Shown here in pieces: positions 8,705 to 17,282 of a stretch of DNA of 64,000 nt. Positions within the stretch are counted from its first letter, which is position 1, and each line of letters begins with the position of its first letter. Origin of the DNA: an uncultured Clostridia bacterium (GTDB lineage: Bacteria > Bacillota > Clostridia > Christensenellales > QALW01). The notes beneath the pieces were generated by a model. That model made no database searches. It had not been told where the DNA came from and saw only the letters and a program-made list of their open reading frames with translations. Location: NCBI GenBank assembly GCA_934465535.1, contig CAKSKV010000004.1:1-64000 (forward strand), read 5' to 3'. The translations under genes and the position numbers were made by a program.

Positions 8705-8775
8705 TTTTTTATCCGTTTTTTGATGCTTTTTTAATGGTTTTTTGCGCGTTTTTTAACGCTTTTTTGCCGTTTTTT
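8705..8775. repeat. Seven helically phased T6/A6 tracts in the leuS leader
   Basis: Runs of six T residues begin at 8705, 8716, 8727, 8738, 8749, 8760 and 8770, so they are spaced 11, 11, 11, 11, 11 and 10 bp. A-tracts phased with the helical repeat are known to curve DNA. The array lies between the T-box terminator and the leuS start codon, so it is also transcribed as a series of A6 tracts in the mRNA leader. Confidence 0.85.
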
Positions 8776-8783
8776 ACGCCCCC

Positions 8784-8842
8784 GCCGCCTGCACCGAAAA
8801 GCCTGAGCCGCCTGCGCCGAAAAGCCTGAGCCGCCTGCGCCG
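8784..8842. repeat. 23-bp tandem repeat, about 2.6 copies
   Basis: The unit GCCGCCTGCRCCGAAAAGCC plus TGA occurs at 8784-8806 and 8807-8829 with one mismatch, and the first 13 bases occur again at 8830-8842. It directly follows the T-box terminator in the leuS leader. Confidence 0.8.
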
Positions 8843-8854
8843 CAAAAAACAAAA

Positions 8855-8887
8855 CGCGAAACCTCGCCCAGAGACGAAGGTTTCGCG
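8855..8887 (-). terminator. T-box terminator hairpin of leuS
   Basis: A 10-bp perfect stem (8855-8864 with 8878-8887) is followed on the minus strand by TTTTGTTTTTT. Its upstream arm overlaps the conserved T-box sequence, so it and the antiterminator exclude each other. Confidence 0.9.
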
Positions 8888-9076
8888 GTACCACTCTGCT
8901 TATCACCTAAAAAAGATGATCACTCAACGGCTCTCTACGGCGATGCCCTGCCCGGCCGCTGCTGGTAACCGAGCGGGCCGCAGGCGCGCTTTGCGTCCTT
9001 TCACCCACCGGACGCTCTCTGAAAAGCGTTTTGCCCAAGCCGTTGTCACCGTCATTGCCGCCATTATTTCAATGCT
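8855..9076 (-). promoter_or_regulatory. T-box leader of leuS
   Basis: The minus strand carries the T-box core AGAGTGGTACCGCG (8884-8897), which pairs with the 3' end of uncharged tRNA, just before an intrinsic terminator. Upstream are typical Stem I features: AGAGAG and GGTGGGTGAAAG near 9000-9020. A CTC triplet at 8971-8973 is a candidate leucine specifier codon. A start near 9076 follows from the perfect promoter. When leucine is short, uncharged tRNA-Leu should stabilise the antiterminator and let transcription reach leuS. Confidence 0.92.
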
Positions 9077-9083
9077 TTTGTTT

Positions 9084-9112
9084 ATTATATCCGCACGCCG
9101 CCCTGTTGTCAA
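9084..9112 (-). promoter_or_regulatory. Sigma-A promoter of the leuS T-box transcript
   Basis: On the minus strand TTGACA (9112-9107) and TATAAT (9089-9084) are separated by 17 bp. Both boxes match the consensus fully. Confidence 0.9.
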
Positions 9113-9254
9113 CGGATTGTGCGCCTTTATCGCGCCGCAAAAGCCGTCCGCAGGCTTATCCCGCCGATATTCCCGCCCCGGCATAAGGCTGCCCATGGTC
9201 GCGAAAGCCCCGGCGAGGCTTTTCGAAGGCAAACACTCTTTTTCGCACAAATAT

Positions 9255-11732
9255 TCAGAGATACCTGCCGGTAATACTGTTTTTGTTGTTTTTTATTTCC
9301 TGCGGCGTTCCGCTTGCCACGATCCGCCCGCCTGCATTCCCGCCGCCGGGACCCATATCAATTATATAATCCGCATTGCGTATCACATCAAGGTCATGCT
9401 CAATGACAATCACGGTGGCGCCGCTTTTAAGCAGCGCCTGAAATACGCCCAGCAGCACCTGCACATCCAGCGGATGAAGGCCTATGGTCGGCTCGTCAAA
9501 GACAAAAACCGAATCCTCCTGCGTTCTGCCTATCTCGCTTGCCAGCTTCAGCCGCTGCGCCTCTCCGCCCGAAAGCCCCGGTGTCTCCTCGCCAAGCGTC
9601 AGATAGCCAAGGCCGAGCTTTTTAAGAACATTCAGCCTTTGGCTTACGGTTTTCATATCCCTGCAAAAGCCGATCGCCGAGTTCACATCCATATCCATAA
9701 GCTCCGGAAGCGAAACGCTTGCGCCGTCCTTGTTTGTAAGCTTTATATCGTAAGCGGCCTTTGCATAGCGGGAGCCGCGGCAGTCAGGGCACGGAATATC
9801 CACATCCGGCAGGAACTGCACATCAAGACTCACAATGCCCGTACCGTCGCAGCCGGGGCAGCGAAGAGAGCCGGTGTTATAGGAAAAATCGCTTGCCTTA
9901 CAGCCCTTTTCCCTTGCATCGGGGGATTTTGCATACAGCTTGCGCAGCTCGTCGTGAACGCCCGCATAGGTGGCCACCGTGGAACGGACATTTATGCCGA
10001 TGGGGGTTGCGTCTATCAGCTTAACATGCGCGATGCCGTCGGCGCGAATATCACGGACATGCGCGGGAAGCGCAGTGCCTGCAATGCCTGCTTCCAGCGC
10101 GGGCACAAGGCTTTCCAGCACCATTGTAGTCTTGCCGGAGCCCGATACCCCCGTTACAACGGTCAGCCGCCCTTTGGGAATGTCCGCCTCAAGGGGCTTG
10201 ACGGTATGTATCTGTAAAGCAGAAAGGTGTATTGTGCCGTTTTCAAAAATTCTGTCCCGCTCGGCACGCTGACGCATTACCGTTTCGGCCTTGCCGGACA
10301 GGAACGGTCCGATTTGCGAAGCGGGATTTTTTTTGACATAGGATATCGTCCCCTCGGCTATCACATGGCCGCCTTTTGCGCCCGCTTCCGGCCCCATTTC
10401 AATTACCCAATCGGCCTCCTTTAGAATCTGCGTATCGTGATCGACTAAAATCACGGAGTTGCCGTCGGCGACAAGGTCGCGCATAACGCCGGTAAGCCCC
10501 GCAATGTTGGACGGATGCAGCCCGATGGAGGGCTCATCCAGCACATAGAGAACGCCCGTTGTGCGGTTGCGCACGGCGCGGGCAAGCTGCATACGCTGAC
10601 GCTCGCCGGTGGAAAGCGTGGAGGCGGAGCGGTCAAGGGTCAGATAGCCCAGACCAAGCTCCGTCAATCGCTTGGCGGTGCTGCTGAAGGCCTCGCAGAT
10701 GCTCTCTGCCATGGGGTGCATTTCCTCCGGCAGGCTGCCGGGAACACCCTGCACCCAGTCAACAAGGTCGGACAGCGTCATGGCGCAGGCTTCGTCAAGA
10801 GAAATGCCGCGCAGCTTGGGCGCACGGGCGGCATCGGACAGGCGCGTGCCGCGGCAATCCGGGCAGATATCCTCTTTCAGAAATTTCTCCACCCGCTTCA
10901 TGCCCTTTTCGTCCCTGACCTTGGCAAGGGCGTTTTCCACGGTGTATACGGCGTTAAAATAGGTAAAATCCAGCTCTCCCGCTTGATTTGAGCCTTTTGC
11001 ATGGTAAAAAATATGCTTTTTCTCGGCGGGGCCGTGATAAACAATATCTTTTTCCCGCTGGGTCAGGTCGCGAAACGGCACATCGGTGCGCACGCCCATC
11101 TCCCGGCAGACATCGGTCATCAGCGACCACATAAGGCTGTTCCACGGGGCGACCGCGCCTTCGTCAATGGTAAGGGAATCGTCGGGAACCAGCGAATTTA
11201 TATCCACCGTGCGGACGGTTCCCGTGCCGCCGCAGGTTTTGCACGCGCCCTGAGAATTAAAGGCCAGCTCCTCGGCGGACGGCGCATAAAAATGCGCGCC
11301 GCACTCAGGGCAGATAAGCTCTTTTCCCGCAGCGACGGCCAACGACGGCGCAAGATAATGCCCATTGGGGCAGCGATGGCGGGCAAGGCGGGAATACATC
11401 AGGCGCAGACTGTTCAAAAGCTCCGTTCCGGTTCCGAAGGTGCTTCGTATGCCGGGCACGCCGGGGCGCTGGTGCAGCGCCAGCGCGGCGGGAACATACA
11501 AAACCTCGTCCACAGCGGCTCTGGATGCCTGCGTCATTCTTCGGCGGGTATAGGCGGAAAGGGCTTCAAGATAGCGGCGCGAGCCTTCGGCGTACAGCAC
11601 TCCCAGCGCAAGAGAGGATTTGCCCGAGCCGGACACCCCCGCTATCCCCACTATTTTCCCCAGCGGAATATCAACATCAATATTTTTCAGGTTGTGAACT
11701 TTTGCTCCGCGGATAAGCATTTTATCAATCAT
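9255..11732 (-). CDS. Short UvrA-like ABC ATPase
   Basis: The 825-residue protein has the tandem ABC ATPase layout of UvrA: Walker A GVSGSGKS at residues 32-39 and GVSGSGKT near 526, signature regions STGERQR and SGGEAQR, and zinc modules CPECG...CKTCGGTG and CPGCDGTG...CPDCRG. Canonical UvrA is about 940 residues. This one is shorter, and the region between the first Walker A and the first zinc module is brief, so the UvrB-binding domain appears to be missing. That matches the class III UvrA-like proteins, some of which protect against DNA-binding antibiotics. A role in standard excision repair is therefore doubtful. It stands alone, divergent from an EFR1-type gene. Confidence 0.88.
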   Translation of the reverse strand: MIDKMLIRGAKVHNLKNIDVDIPLGKIVGIAGVSGSGKSSLALGVLYAEGSRRYLEALSAYTRRRMTQASRAAVDEVLYVPAALALHQRPGVPGIRSTFGTGTELLNSLRLMYSRLARHRCPNGHYLAPSLAVAAGKELICPECGAHFYAPSAEELAFNSQGACKTCGGTGTVRTVDINSLVPDDSLTIDEGAVAPWNSLMWSLMTDVCREMGVRTDVPFRDLTQREKDIVYHGPAEKKHIFYHAKGSNQAGELDFTYFNAVYTVENALAKVRDEKGMKRVEKFLKEDICPDCRGTRLSDAARAPKLRGISLDEACAMTLSDLVDWVQGVPGSLPEEMHPMAESICEAFSSTAKRLTELGLGYLTLDRSASTLSTGERQRMQLARAVRNRTTGVLYVLDEPSIGLHPSNIAGLTGVMRDLVADGNSVILVDHDTQILKEADWVIEMGPEAGAKGGHVIAEGTISYVKKNPASQIGPFLSGKAETVMRQRAERDRIFENGTIHLSALQIHTVKPLEADIPKGRLTVVTGVSGSGKTTMVLESLVPALEAGIAGTALPAHVRDIRADGIAHVKLIDATPIGINVRSTVATYAGVHDELRKLYAKSPDAREKGCKASDFSYNTGSLRCPGCDGTGIVSLDVQFLPDVDIPCPDCRGSRYAKAAYDIKLTNKDGASVSLPELMDMDVNSAIGFCRDMKTVSQRLNVLKKLGLGYLTLGEETPGLSGGEAQRLKLASEIGRTQEDSVFVFDEPTIGLHPLDVQVLLGVFQALLKSGATVIVIEHDLDVIRNADYIIDMGPGGGNAGGRIVASGTPQEIKNNKNSITGRYL

Positions 11733-11811
11733 TTTTTACTCCGAACACTAAAAATCATTTATCAAAGCGGCTTTTATGATAATTGCGCTTTGACGGTAAT
11801 AACCTGCACGC

Positions 11812-11840
11812 TTGATTTAATATCTGCTCTTTAGTATAAT
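11812..11840 (+). promoter_or_regulatory. Promoter of the EFR1-type gene
   Basis: TTGATT (11812-11817) and TATAAT (11835-11840) are separated by 17 bp. The leader to the start codon is about 110 bases and shows no recognised regulatory RNA. Confidence 0.75.
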
Positions 11841-11957
11841 AAAACCTGCGGACTAAAGCAAGCGTTTAAGGCAGAAAGAAAGCCGGTGCTTTAAGGCTTT
11901 CGGTGCCGGCCTGCATTGACAAGGTGCAAAAAAGCCGCCGCGGAGGTATTTTAATTT

Positions 11958-12716
11958 ATGATATTCTGCTTTTCCGGAACCGGCAACAGCCGGTATATCG
12001 CAGGGTGTATTGCAGAAGCAATACGGGATAAAATAACCGATTTGAACATAAAAATCAAAGAAAATGATTGCAAACCCGTTAAGACGGGAGGGGATATAAT
12101 TATTGTTGCCCCCACCTATGCTTGGCGTATTCCGCGCATAGTGTCCGACTGGCTTTCAAAAACCGAGCTTATCGGTGCGAAACGCATATGGTTTGTGATG
12201 GATTGCGGCAGCGAAACGGGCAACGCGGCAAAATACAACCGCCGGCTTGCCCAAAAAAAGCAGCTGCTTTATATGGGTACGGCTCAGATAGTTATGCCGG
12301 AAAATTATATCGCCATGTTCAACGCCCCCACGGAAGCGCAGGCTGAAAAAACCGTTAAAAAGGCAAAGCCCGCCGTTACGGAGGCAATTGCGCGCATAAA
12401 CGCCGGCGAGCCCTTTTCCGCGCCCCGGAACAACCTGTACGACCGCTTTATGAGCGGCCCGATAAACCCGATTTTTTACCGTTTTTTTGTAAAGGCCGAC
12501 GCTTTTTATGCGGGTAAAGCCTGCATCGGCTGCGGCAAATGCGTGCAGATGTGCCCGCTTAATAACATTACTCTTAAAAACGGCAGACCCGTATGGGGAA
12601 AAAACTGCACCCATTGCATGGCCTGCATATGCTATTGCCCCACGGAAGCCATAGAGTACGGAAAGAAAAGCGCAGGAAAGCCGCGCTACCGCTTTGAGCG
12701 GTTAAAAACCGAATAA
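11958..12716 (+). CDS. EFR1-type flavodoxin/ferredoxin fusion protein
   Basis: The 252-residue protein joins an N-terminal flavodoxin-like domain (FSGTGNSRYIAG, an FMN phosphate-binding loop) to two C-terminal 4Fe-4S motifs (CIGCGKCVQMCP and CTHCMACICYCP). This domain order defines the EFR1 family of clostridial electron-transfer proteins. It probably shuttles electrons in the cytoplasm, but its partner is unknown. CGGAGG lies 12 bases upstream of the ATG. The neighbours do not reveal a pathway. Confidence 0.88.
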   Translation: MIFCFSGTGNSRYIAGCIAEAIRDKITDLNIKIKENDCKPVKTGGDIIIVAPTYAWRIPRIVSDWLSKTELIGAKRIWFVMDCGSETGNAAKYNRRLAQKKQLLYMGTAQIVMPENYIAMFNAPTEAQAEKTVKKAKPAVTEAIARINAGEPFSAPRNNLYDRFMSGPINPIFYRFFVKADAFYAGKACIGCGKCVQMCPLNNITLKNGRPVWGKNCTHCMACICYCPTEAIEYGKKSAGKPRYRFERLKTE

Positions 12717-12739
12717 TCCGTGCGATTACCCCTTCTTCA

Positions 12740-12761
12740 CGGAATCGTTTCTGCGATTCCG
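12740..12761. terminator. Hairpin between convergent genes, probable weak terminator
   Basis: An 8-bp perfect stem (CGGAATCG with CGATTCCG) with a six-base loop lies between the convergent EFR1-type gene and the methyltransferase. T runs are short, so termination may be inefficient. Confidence 0.5.
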
Positions 12762-12792
12762 GAAAAGAAATCAATAAATACACAAAAATATG

Positions 12793-13785
12793 TCAGTGCT
12801 GTGCGCGAAAATACTGCGCGGCGGCAGCGGCAATGCTTTTCATATGCTCCCCGTTTGTGCCGCAGCAGCCGCCCCAAAGCTTCATGCTTATGATTTGTCC
12901 AAGGCGCGACATACCCTGTGCCAGCTGTTCCGGCGAGGAGCTTTGTACGCTTTGCGACCCCTCCAGCAGCGCATGCGGCAGGGGCGAGGCATTGGCCTGA
13001 AGCCCCATAAAACGCCGCTTTACCGTTTCGGTTCGGTTTTGCTCCAGCATAAGCGCCCTGAAGAGTGTATCCGGGTGCACGCAGTTTGCCATATAGCAAA
13101 GGGGTGCATTTCCCGAAACGCGGTCTATGAATTCAATGGCATCATTTATGCTTTCTCCGCAGGGCAGACTGCCGTTATCGTCTATGCAGAAGCTGATTAT
13201 GATCGGCAGACCCGCAGCCCGCGCGCATCTTGCTATGCCCGCTGCCTCGGCGGAGCTTGGCTGAAGCGCGGCCAAAATATAATCCGCACCGGCGCGGGCA
13301 AAGCCTTCTGTTTCCCATGCGTGATATTTTTCCGATTCTCCGCAGCCAAGGCAGCCCCGCCCGGTATATGCATCGCCGAAGCACCCCACCGTTCCGCCTG
13401 CAAACCACTCGGAGGGTTTGCCCTCTCCGCCAAGGCGGCGTTTGTTTTTTTCCGCATCACACTGTGCCGTGCGCAGCACGCCGCGCATAAAATCAAGATT
13501 TTCCGCTATAAGCTCCCTGCCGAGGCCGCCTGCCGCGGCACGTGCGCTGTCCAGCCGCCTTGTGGGAGTGGCCGCAAGAAAGGGCAGCCCGAAATCCGAG
13601 GCAATGCCGTAGTATTCCCGCCAAAGCGCACCCAGCGCTGCTCTGCCCCTTTCGCTGCGCACGGTGAGCGCAAGCGCGGCGTTTGTATCGGGCTGAAGCC
13701 CGAATTCCCTTTGCAGCCGCAGCCCCAGCGCGCCCTCCATAATAAAACAGCTTTCTTTATTGAATTTTTGTTCAAATGCCGTCAT
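12793..13785 (-). CDS. Homocysteine S-methyltransferase family protein
   Basis: The 330-residue protein is a stand-alone homocysteine-binding barrel of the kind found in MmuM, BHMT and the N terminus of MetH. The zinc-thiolate ligands are seen as NCVHPD and GGCCGTNGEHM near the C terminus. The start ATG is 14 bases upstream of the end of the ECF S-component gene, with GAGGG before it, so the two genes overlap and are co-translated. It is the last gene of the cobalamin-riboswitch operon. I infer that it uses a methyl group delivered through corrinoid chemistry, but it has no cobalamin-binding domain itself, and S-methylmethionine could also be the donor. Confidence 0.88.
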   Translation of the reverse strand: MTAFEQKFNKESCFIMEGALGLRLQREFGLQPDTNAALALTVRSERGRAALGALWREYYGIASDFGLPFLAATPTRRLDSARAAAGGLGRELIAENLDFMRGVLRTAQCDAEKNKRRLGGEGKPSEWFAGGTVGCFGDAYTGRGCLGCGESEKYHAWETEGFARAGADYILAALQPSSAEAAGIARCARAAGLPIIISFCIDDNGSLPCGESINDAIEFIDRVSGNAPLCYMANCVHPDTLFRALMLEQNRTETVKRRFMGLQANASPLPHALLEGSQSVQSSSPEQLAQGMSRLGQIISMKLWGGCCGTNGEHMKSIAAAAAQYFRAQH

Positions 13786-14569
13786 TTTTACCCTCATTTT
13801 CGCCGTTTTTCGCGGCTGCTTCATCGTTTTTTGCTGCCGTTTCCCCGTTTTTTTCCGAAGCATCCTCTGTTTTTTCCAAACCGTATTTTGTAATGAGCCT
13901 TTGCAGCTTATTGCCCACAGGGCGGGCAAGCAGCAAAAGGAAGACGGCATTTGACACGGCGTACACCGCAGTGACCCCCGCCGCAGCGGTTATTGCCGCA
14001 AGATACAGCTGCGCGGAAAAGCCGCCGTCCTGCCAAAGCACCGTCCATATATCCATAAGCAGGGAATAAAGCACCCCCGCAAGCGCCCCGAAAACGCAGG
14101 TGAGCACAAGGCTTTTTTTGAGCCTTTTTGACATAATACCGGCCAGCAGCCCTATTACGCCCCAGGAAAACATCTGAAACGGCGTCCACGGCCCCTGCCC
14201 GAAAATGAAATTGGATAAAAGCGCGCTTAAAGCGCCGCACATAAACCCCGCCTCTCCGCCAAGGTACATCCCGGTGATTATAACCACCGCCGCCACCGGC
14301 TTGAAATGGGCAAGCGGATAGAACAGGGCGCGCCCCGCCACGGAAATTGCCGTCATGGCGGCAAGTATCATCAGCCTTTTTGTATCGCTCTCCTTTTTTT
14401 CAAAGGAAAGAAAAAAAGGCACGCAGGCAAGCAGGCACACGCAAAGAGCTATCCAGATATAGGCTCTGTCCCTAAAAGCTGTTACCCCAAGCAGCACCGC
14501 AAGGGGGATAAGCCCCAGCAGCACCGCAAGCGTAACGCACTTTTTTATTTTTTCTTTACTTATTTTCAT
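13772..14569 (-). CDS. ECF transporter S component, probably corrinoid-specific
   Basis: The 265-residue membrane protein has about seven hydrophobic segments and ECF S-component features: GGEAGFMCGALSALLSNFIFGQGPWTPFQMFSWG is the typical substrate-binding region (residues about 103-136). It resembles the group of S components linked to cobalamin uptake, and its operon begins with a cobalamin riboswitch, so I infer corrinoid specificity. The C-terminal 35 residues are hydrophilic and consist of about four heptads built on EKNGETA, AKNDEAA, AKNGENE and GKNDG. The Lys-Asn codons place A-tracts every 21-22 bp in the DNA. Such a tail is not usual for S components. Confidence 0.87.
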   Translation of the reverse strand: MKISKEKIKKCVTLAVLLGLIPLAVLLGVTAFRDRAYIWIALCVCLLACVPFFLSFEKKESDTKRLMILAAMTAISVAGRALFYPLAHFKPVAAVVIITGMYLGGEAGFMCGALSALLSNFIFGQGPWTPFQMFSWGVIGLLAGIMSKRLKKSLVLTCVFGALAGVLYSLLMDIWTVLWQDGGFSAQLYLAAITAAAGVTAVYAVSNAVFLLLLARPVGNKLQRLITKYGLEKTEDASEKNGETAAKNDEAAAKNGENEGKNDGI

Positions 14570-14604
14570 GCATTTTCCCCCGAATTTTCCGGCTAAAGCG
14601 CGTC

Positions 14605-16425
14605 TTACGGCGTTTGTCCGCCGCCTTCCTTCTCCGTGCCCGAGGTAAGGAGCGTTTCCGCTTCCTCTGCGGCCTGCTGCACGGTTACGGCGCAGGGCAG
14701 ATAATCTCTTGTTATACGGCTTGCCGCCGTTGTATAAAAGCGGGTGGCGGAAAAAAAGCGGCGCGGAGAGCAGACGGAAAGCAGCTCGCCGTTAAAAAAC
14801 AGCCCGCAGCGATCGGAAACGGCGGCGGCAAACCCGGTATCATGGGTGGCGATTATGACCGCCGTGCCCTTTTGCGCAAGCCCGCGCACGGTTTTTACAA
14901 GCCCGCTGCGATACGCCGCATCCATGCCCTTTGTAGGCTCATCCAGCAAAATCAGCCGCGGGCTTGTCAGCAGCAGCTTGCAAAGGGCGCACTTCTGCCT
15001 TTCCCCGCCGGAAAGATCCACGGGCTCGCGGTCAAGCAGGTCCTCTATGCCCATTTGAGCGCATAATTCGTCAATTTTCGGCTGCGGCGCGATCCCCTGC
15101 GCACGGCACAGATCCTCCATATCCTCTTTTACCGTATGCTTTACAAACACGGCGGAAACATCCTGGGGCAGCAGCGCAATGCCGCCGCAGCAAAGGGAGG
15201 CATCCCATTTTTTTATACTGCGCCCAAGCACCGTGATTTTACCCCGATAGGCTCTTTCCAGCCCCGCTATAACCTTGAACAGCGTGCTTTTGCCTGAGCC
15301 GTTGCCCCCCAGAAGCGAGAATACCTCCCCGAAGGCGGCGGAGAAATTGACCCCCTTGAGCACATCGGGGCTGTCCTTTTCATAGCGGAACCAAACCCCT
15401 TTAAGCTCTGCGGCCTGCTCCTCTTTGCACGGTGCGGAGTCTTTTGCCGAAAGACCGGGCTCTGCCGGCAAAGGGCCGGCTTTATCAAACAGCTCCGCCA
15501 TAAACGCCCGTCCCTCCCGCACCGTCATGGGGATGTTCTTTCCGGCCTTTTCCGGCAAAGCGTCACCCTTTGCGGAACAGTCCGATGCAGGGCTGTCCGT
15601 CGCGGGACTGTTCAATGTGGGGCTGTCCGATGCAGGGCCGTTCATCGCGGGGCTGCCGGGCAAACGCTTTTCCAGCGCCGCAAATATCCGAGCAGCTGCG
15701 GGAAAGCCCTGTGCCGCCGGAGAGGACGCAAAGCGGGCGCACATGGCTCTTGGCGCATCCTTTTTAAGCAGCCTGCCTTTTTCCATAAGCAGCACGCTGT
15801 CCGCCCGCTCAAAAAGCTCCTCCGTACGGTGCTCGGCTATAAGCACGGTTATTCCCATCTCCCGGTTAAGCTTGTACACGGTATCAATAAAGCCGGCGGC
15901 GGCTATTGGGTCAAGCTGCGCGGTGGGCTCATCCAATAGCAAAAGGCGCGGCCCCACCGCCGTTACCGAGGCTAACGCCAGCAGCTGCTTCTGCCCGCCG
16001 GAAAGGGTGTCGGTGCTTTTTTCAAACCAGGTGTTTATGCCGTAGTAGTTAGCAATTTCCCCCACCCGCAGCCGCAGCTCCTCCTGCTTTATTCCCATGC
16101 TCTCCAGCCCGAAGGCAAGCTCCTGATATACCCTGTCGGTTATTATCTGGCTTTCGGGCTGCTGCATTACCATGCCTATCTCCTGCGCCGCCTGCCTGTC
16201 GCTCATATCCGCCATGGAGCGTCCGCAGTACAGCAGCTGCCCCGTCATACGGCCGTGAGGCGCAAGCTCCCGCTTCAGCAGACGCATAAGCGTGGTTTTG
16301 CCGCAGCCGGAGCTGCCGCACATAAGCGCAAACTCCCCCGGAAAAAGCGAAAAGCTTATATCCTCAAGCGCGCGCTTGCCGTCCGGATATTCAAAGCTCA
16401 GAGCCTGTATATCGAGTATTTCCAT
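14605..16425 (-). CDS. Fused double ECF transporter ATPase (EcfA-EcfA')
   Basis: One 606-residue polypeptide carries both ATPases of the ECF energy module. Domain 1 has Walker A GSSGCGKTT (residues 37-45), the Q-loop MVMQQPESQI, signature LSGGQKQ and Walker B LLLLDEPTAQLDP. Domain 2 has GGNGSGKST (about 375), LLPQDVSAVF, LSGGERQKCAL and LILLDEPTKGMDA. Between them is a low-complexity linker with repeated Ser-Pro-Ala-(Thr/Ser)-Asp motifs (about residues 255-285). EcfA and EcfA' are usually two genes, though fusions are known. It overlaps ecfT by 28 bp and is preceded by CGGAGGAG. Confidence 0.92.
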   Translation of the reverse strand: MEILDIQALSFEYPDGKRALEDISFSLFPGEFALMCGSSGCGKTTLMRLLKRELAPHGRMTGQLLYCGRSMADMSDRQAAQEIGMVMQQPESQIITDRVYQELAFGLESMGIKQEELRLRVGEIANYYGINTWFEKSTDTLSGGQKQLLALASVTAVGPRLLLLDEPTAQLDPIAAAGFIDTVYKLNREMGITVLIAEHRTEELFERADSVLLMEKGRLLKKDAPRAMCARFASSPAAQGFPAAARIFAALEKRLPGSPAMNGPASDSPTLNSPATDSPASDCSAKGDALPEKAGKNIPMTVREGRAFMAELFDKAGPLPAEPGLSAKDSAPCKEEQAAELKGVWFRYEKDSPDVLKGVNFSAAFGEVFSLLGGNGSGKSTLFKVIAGLERAYRGKITVLGRSIKKWDASLCCGGIALLPQDVSAVFVKHTVKEDMEDLCRAQGIAPQPKIDELCAQMGIEDLLDREPVDLSGGERQKCALCKLLLTSPRLILLDEPTKGMDAAYRSGLVKTVRGLAQKGTAVIIATHDTGFAAAVSDRCGLFFNGELLSVCSPRRFFSATRFYTTAASRITRDYLPCAVTVQQAAEEAETLLTSGTEKEGGGQTP

Positions 16426-17282
16426 TTAAGCTCCTCCGTGATTTCAAAAATAAAGGGCGAAAGCGAAAAAAGCGCAAAGGCGGCATAGCCGCACAGCCTT
16501 CCCGGCTGCGCCGTTATTGTGCTTATACGCGGATAAAAGAAGAAATCCAGACTGCCTGCGCACATAAGGGCGGTAACAACGGCTGCGGGGGCAAGAAAAG
16601 CGCACAGTACGGCATCCCGCGAACAAAAACGGAACAGTGAAAAGCGGGTACGCCCCTTAAGCCCGTAGCCCCGCGCCTTCATGACGCTGCCGGTTTCCAC
16701 CGCCTCCTCCAGCGCCCATGATATAAGCGCGGAATACACTCTTGTATGGCTTTGCAGGCGGGGAATAAGCCCTTTTTCGCTGTAATAGCCCATGGCCCGC
16801 TGTGCGCAGACGATTTCGCGGTGTCTGCGCTTGATAAGGGGCAGCATCCGCAAGGCGGAGGAAAGCACCAACGCCGCTTTGGGCGCAAGCCCGCCCGTAA
16901 GATAAAGCAGCTTGTCCGTGGTAAAGAGGCGGCTGAGGCATTTGCACCACAGCAGCACCGCCACTGCGGCGCAGGCGCTTTGCACCCCGTAGAGCACCGC
17001 CTCAAGGGTAACGGGGTTATCGTTGAGAAAAAAGAGCGGAGTTACTCCGTTATGGGAAAACAGCGGGTTTGCCGCCGCAAATATTATAAACAGCGCGGCA
17101 TAAAAGCCAAGATCGGAAAGCGATTCCCGCGCGCTTTGCAGGCGCGAGCAGAAAAGCGCGGCGCCAAAGAGAGAAAGCGCGGTTATTACGGGATCGCGGG
17201 AAAAGGCCGAAAGCAGAATCATCCACGCAAGATATATAAACGCCGGAACGGGATGAAAGCCGTCGCTTGCACATCTTTTCAT
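16398..17282 (-). CDS. ECF transporter T component (EcfT)
   Basis: This 294-residue membrane protein couples the ATPases to the S component. It has several N-terminal and two C-terminal hydrophobic segments and, in between, the charged coupling region with an Ala-Arg-Gly motif (VMKARGYGLKGR), as EcfT proteins have. The start overlaps the end of the DUF4430 gene by four bases (ATGA), and its 3' end overlaps the ATPase gene, so the energy module is tightly translationally coupled. Confidence 0.9.
   Translation of the reverse strand: MKRCASDGFHPVPAFIYLAWMILLSAFSRDPVITALSLFGAALFCSRLQSARESLSDLGFYAALFIIFAAANPLFSHNGVTPLFFLNDNPVTLEAVLYGVQSACAAVAVLLWCKCLSRLFTTDKLLYLTGGLAPKAALVLSSALRMLPLIKRRHREIVCAQRAMGYYSEKGLIPRLQSHTRVYSALISWALEEAVETGSVMKARGYGLKGRTRFSLFRFCSRDAVLCAFLAPAAVVTALMCAGSLDFFFYPRISTITAQPGRLCGYAAFALFSLSPFIFEITEELKWKYSIYRL

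Noticed and set aside
8784..8842. CRISPR-like short repeats
   Set aside because: The units are directly adjacent without unique spacers, so it is a plain tandem repeat. The 9-bp repeats at 56545 are coding for the same reason.
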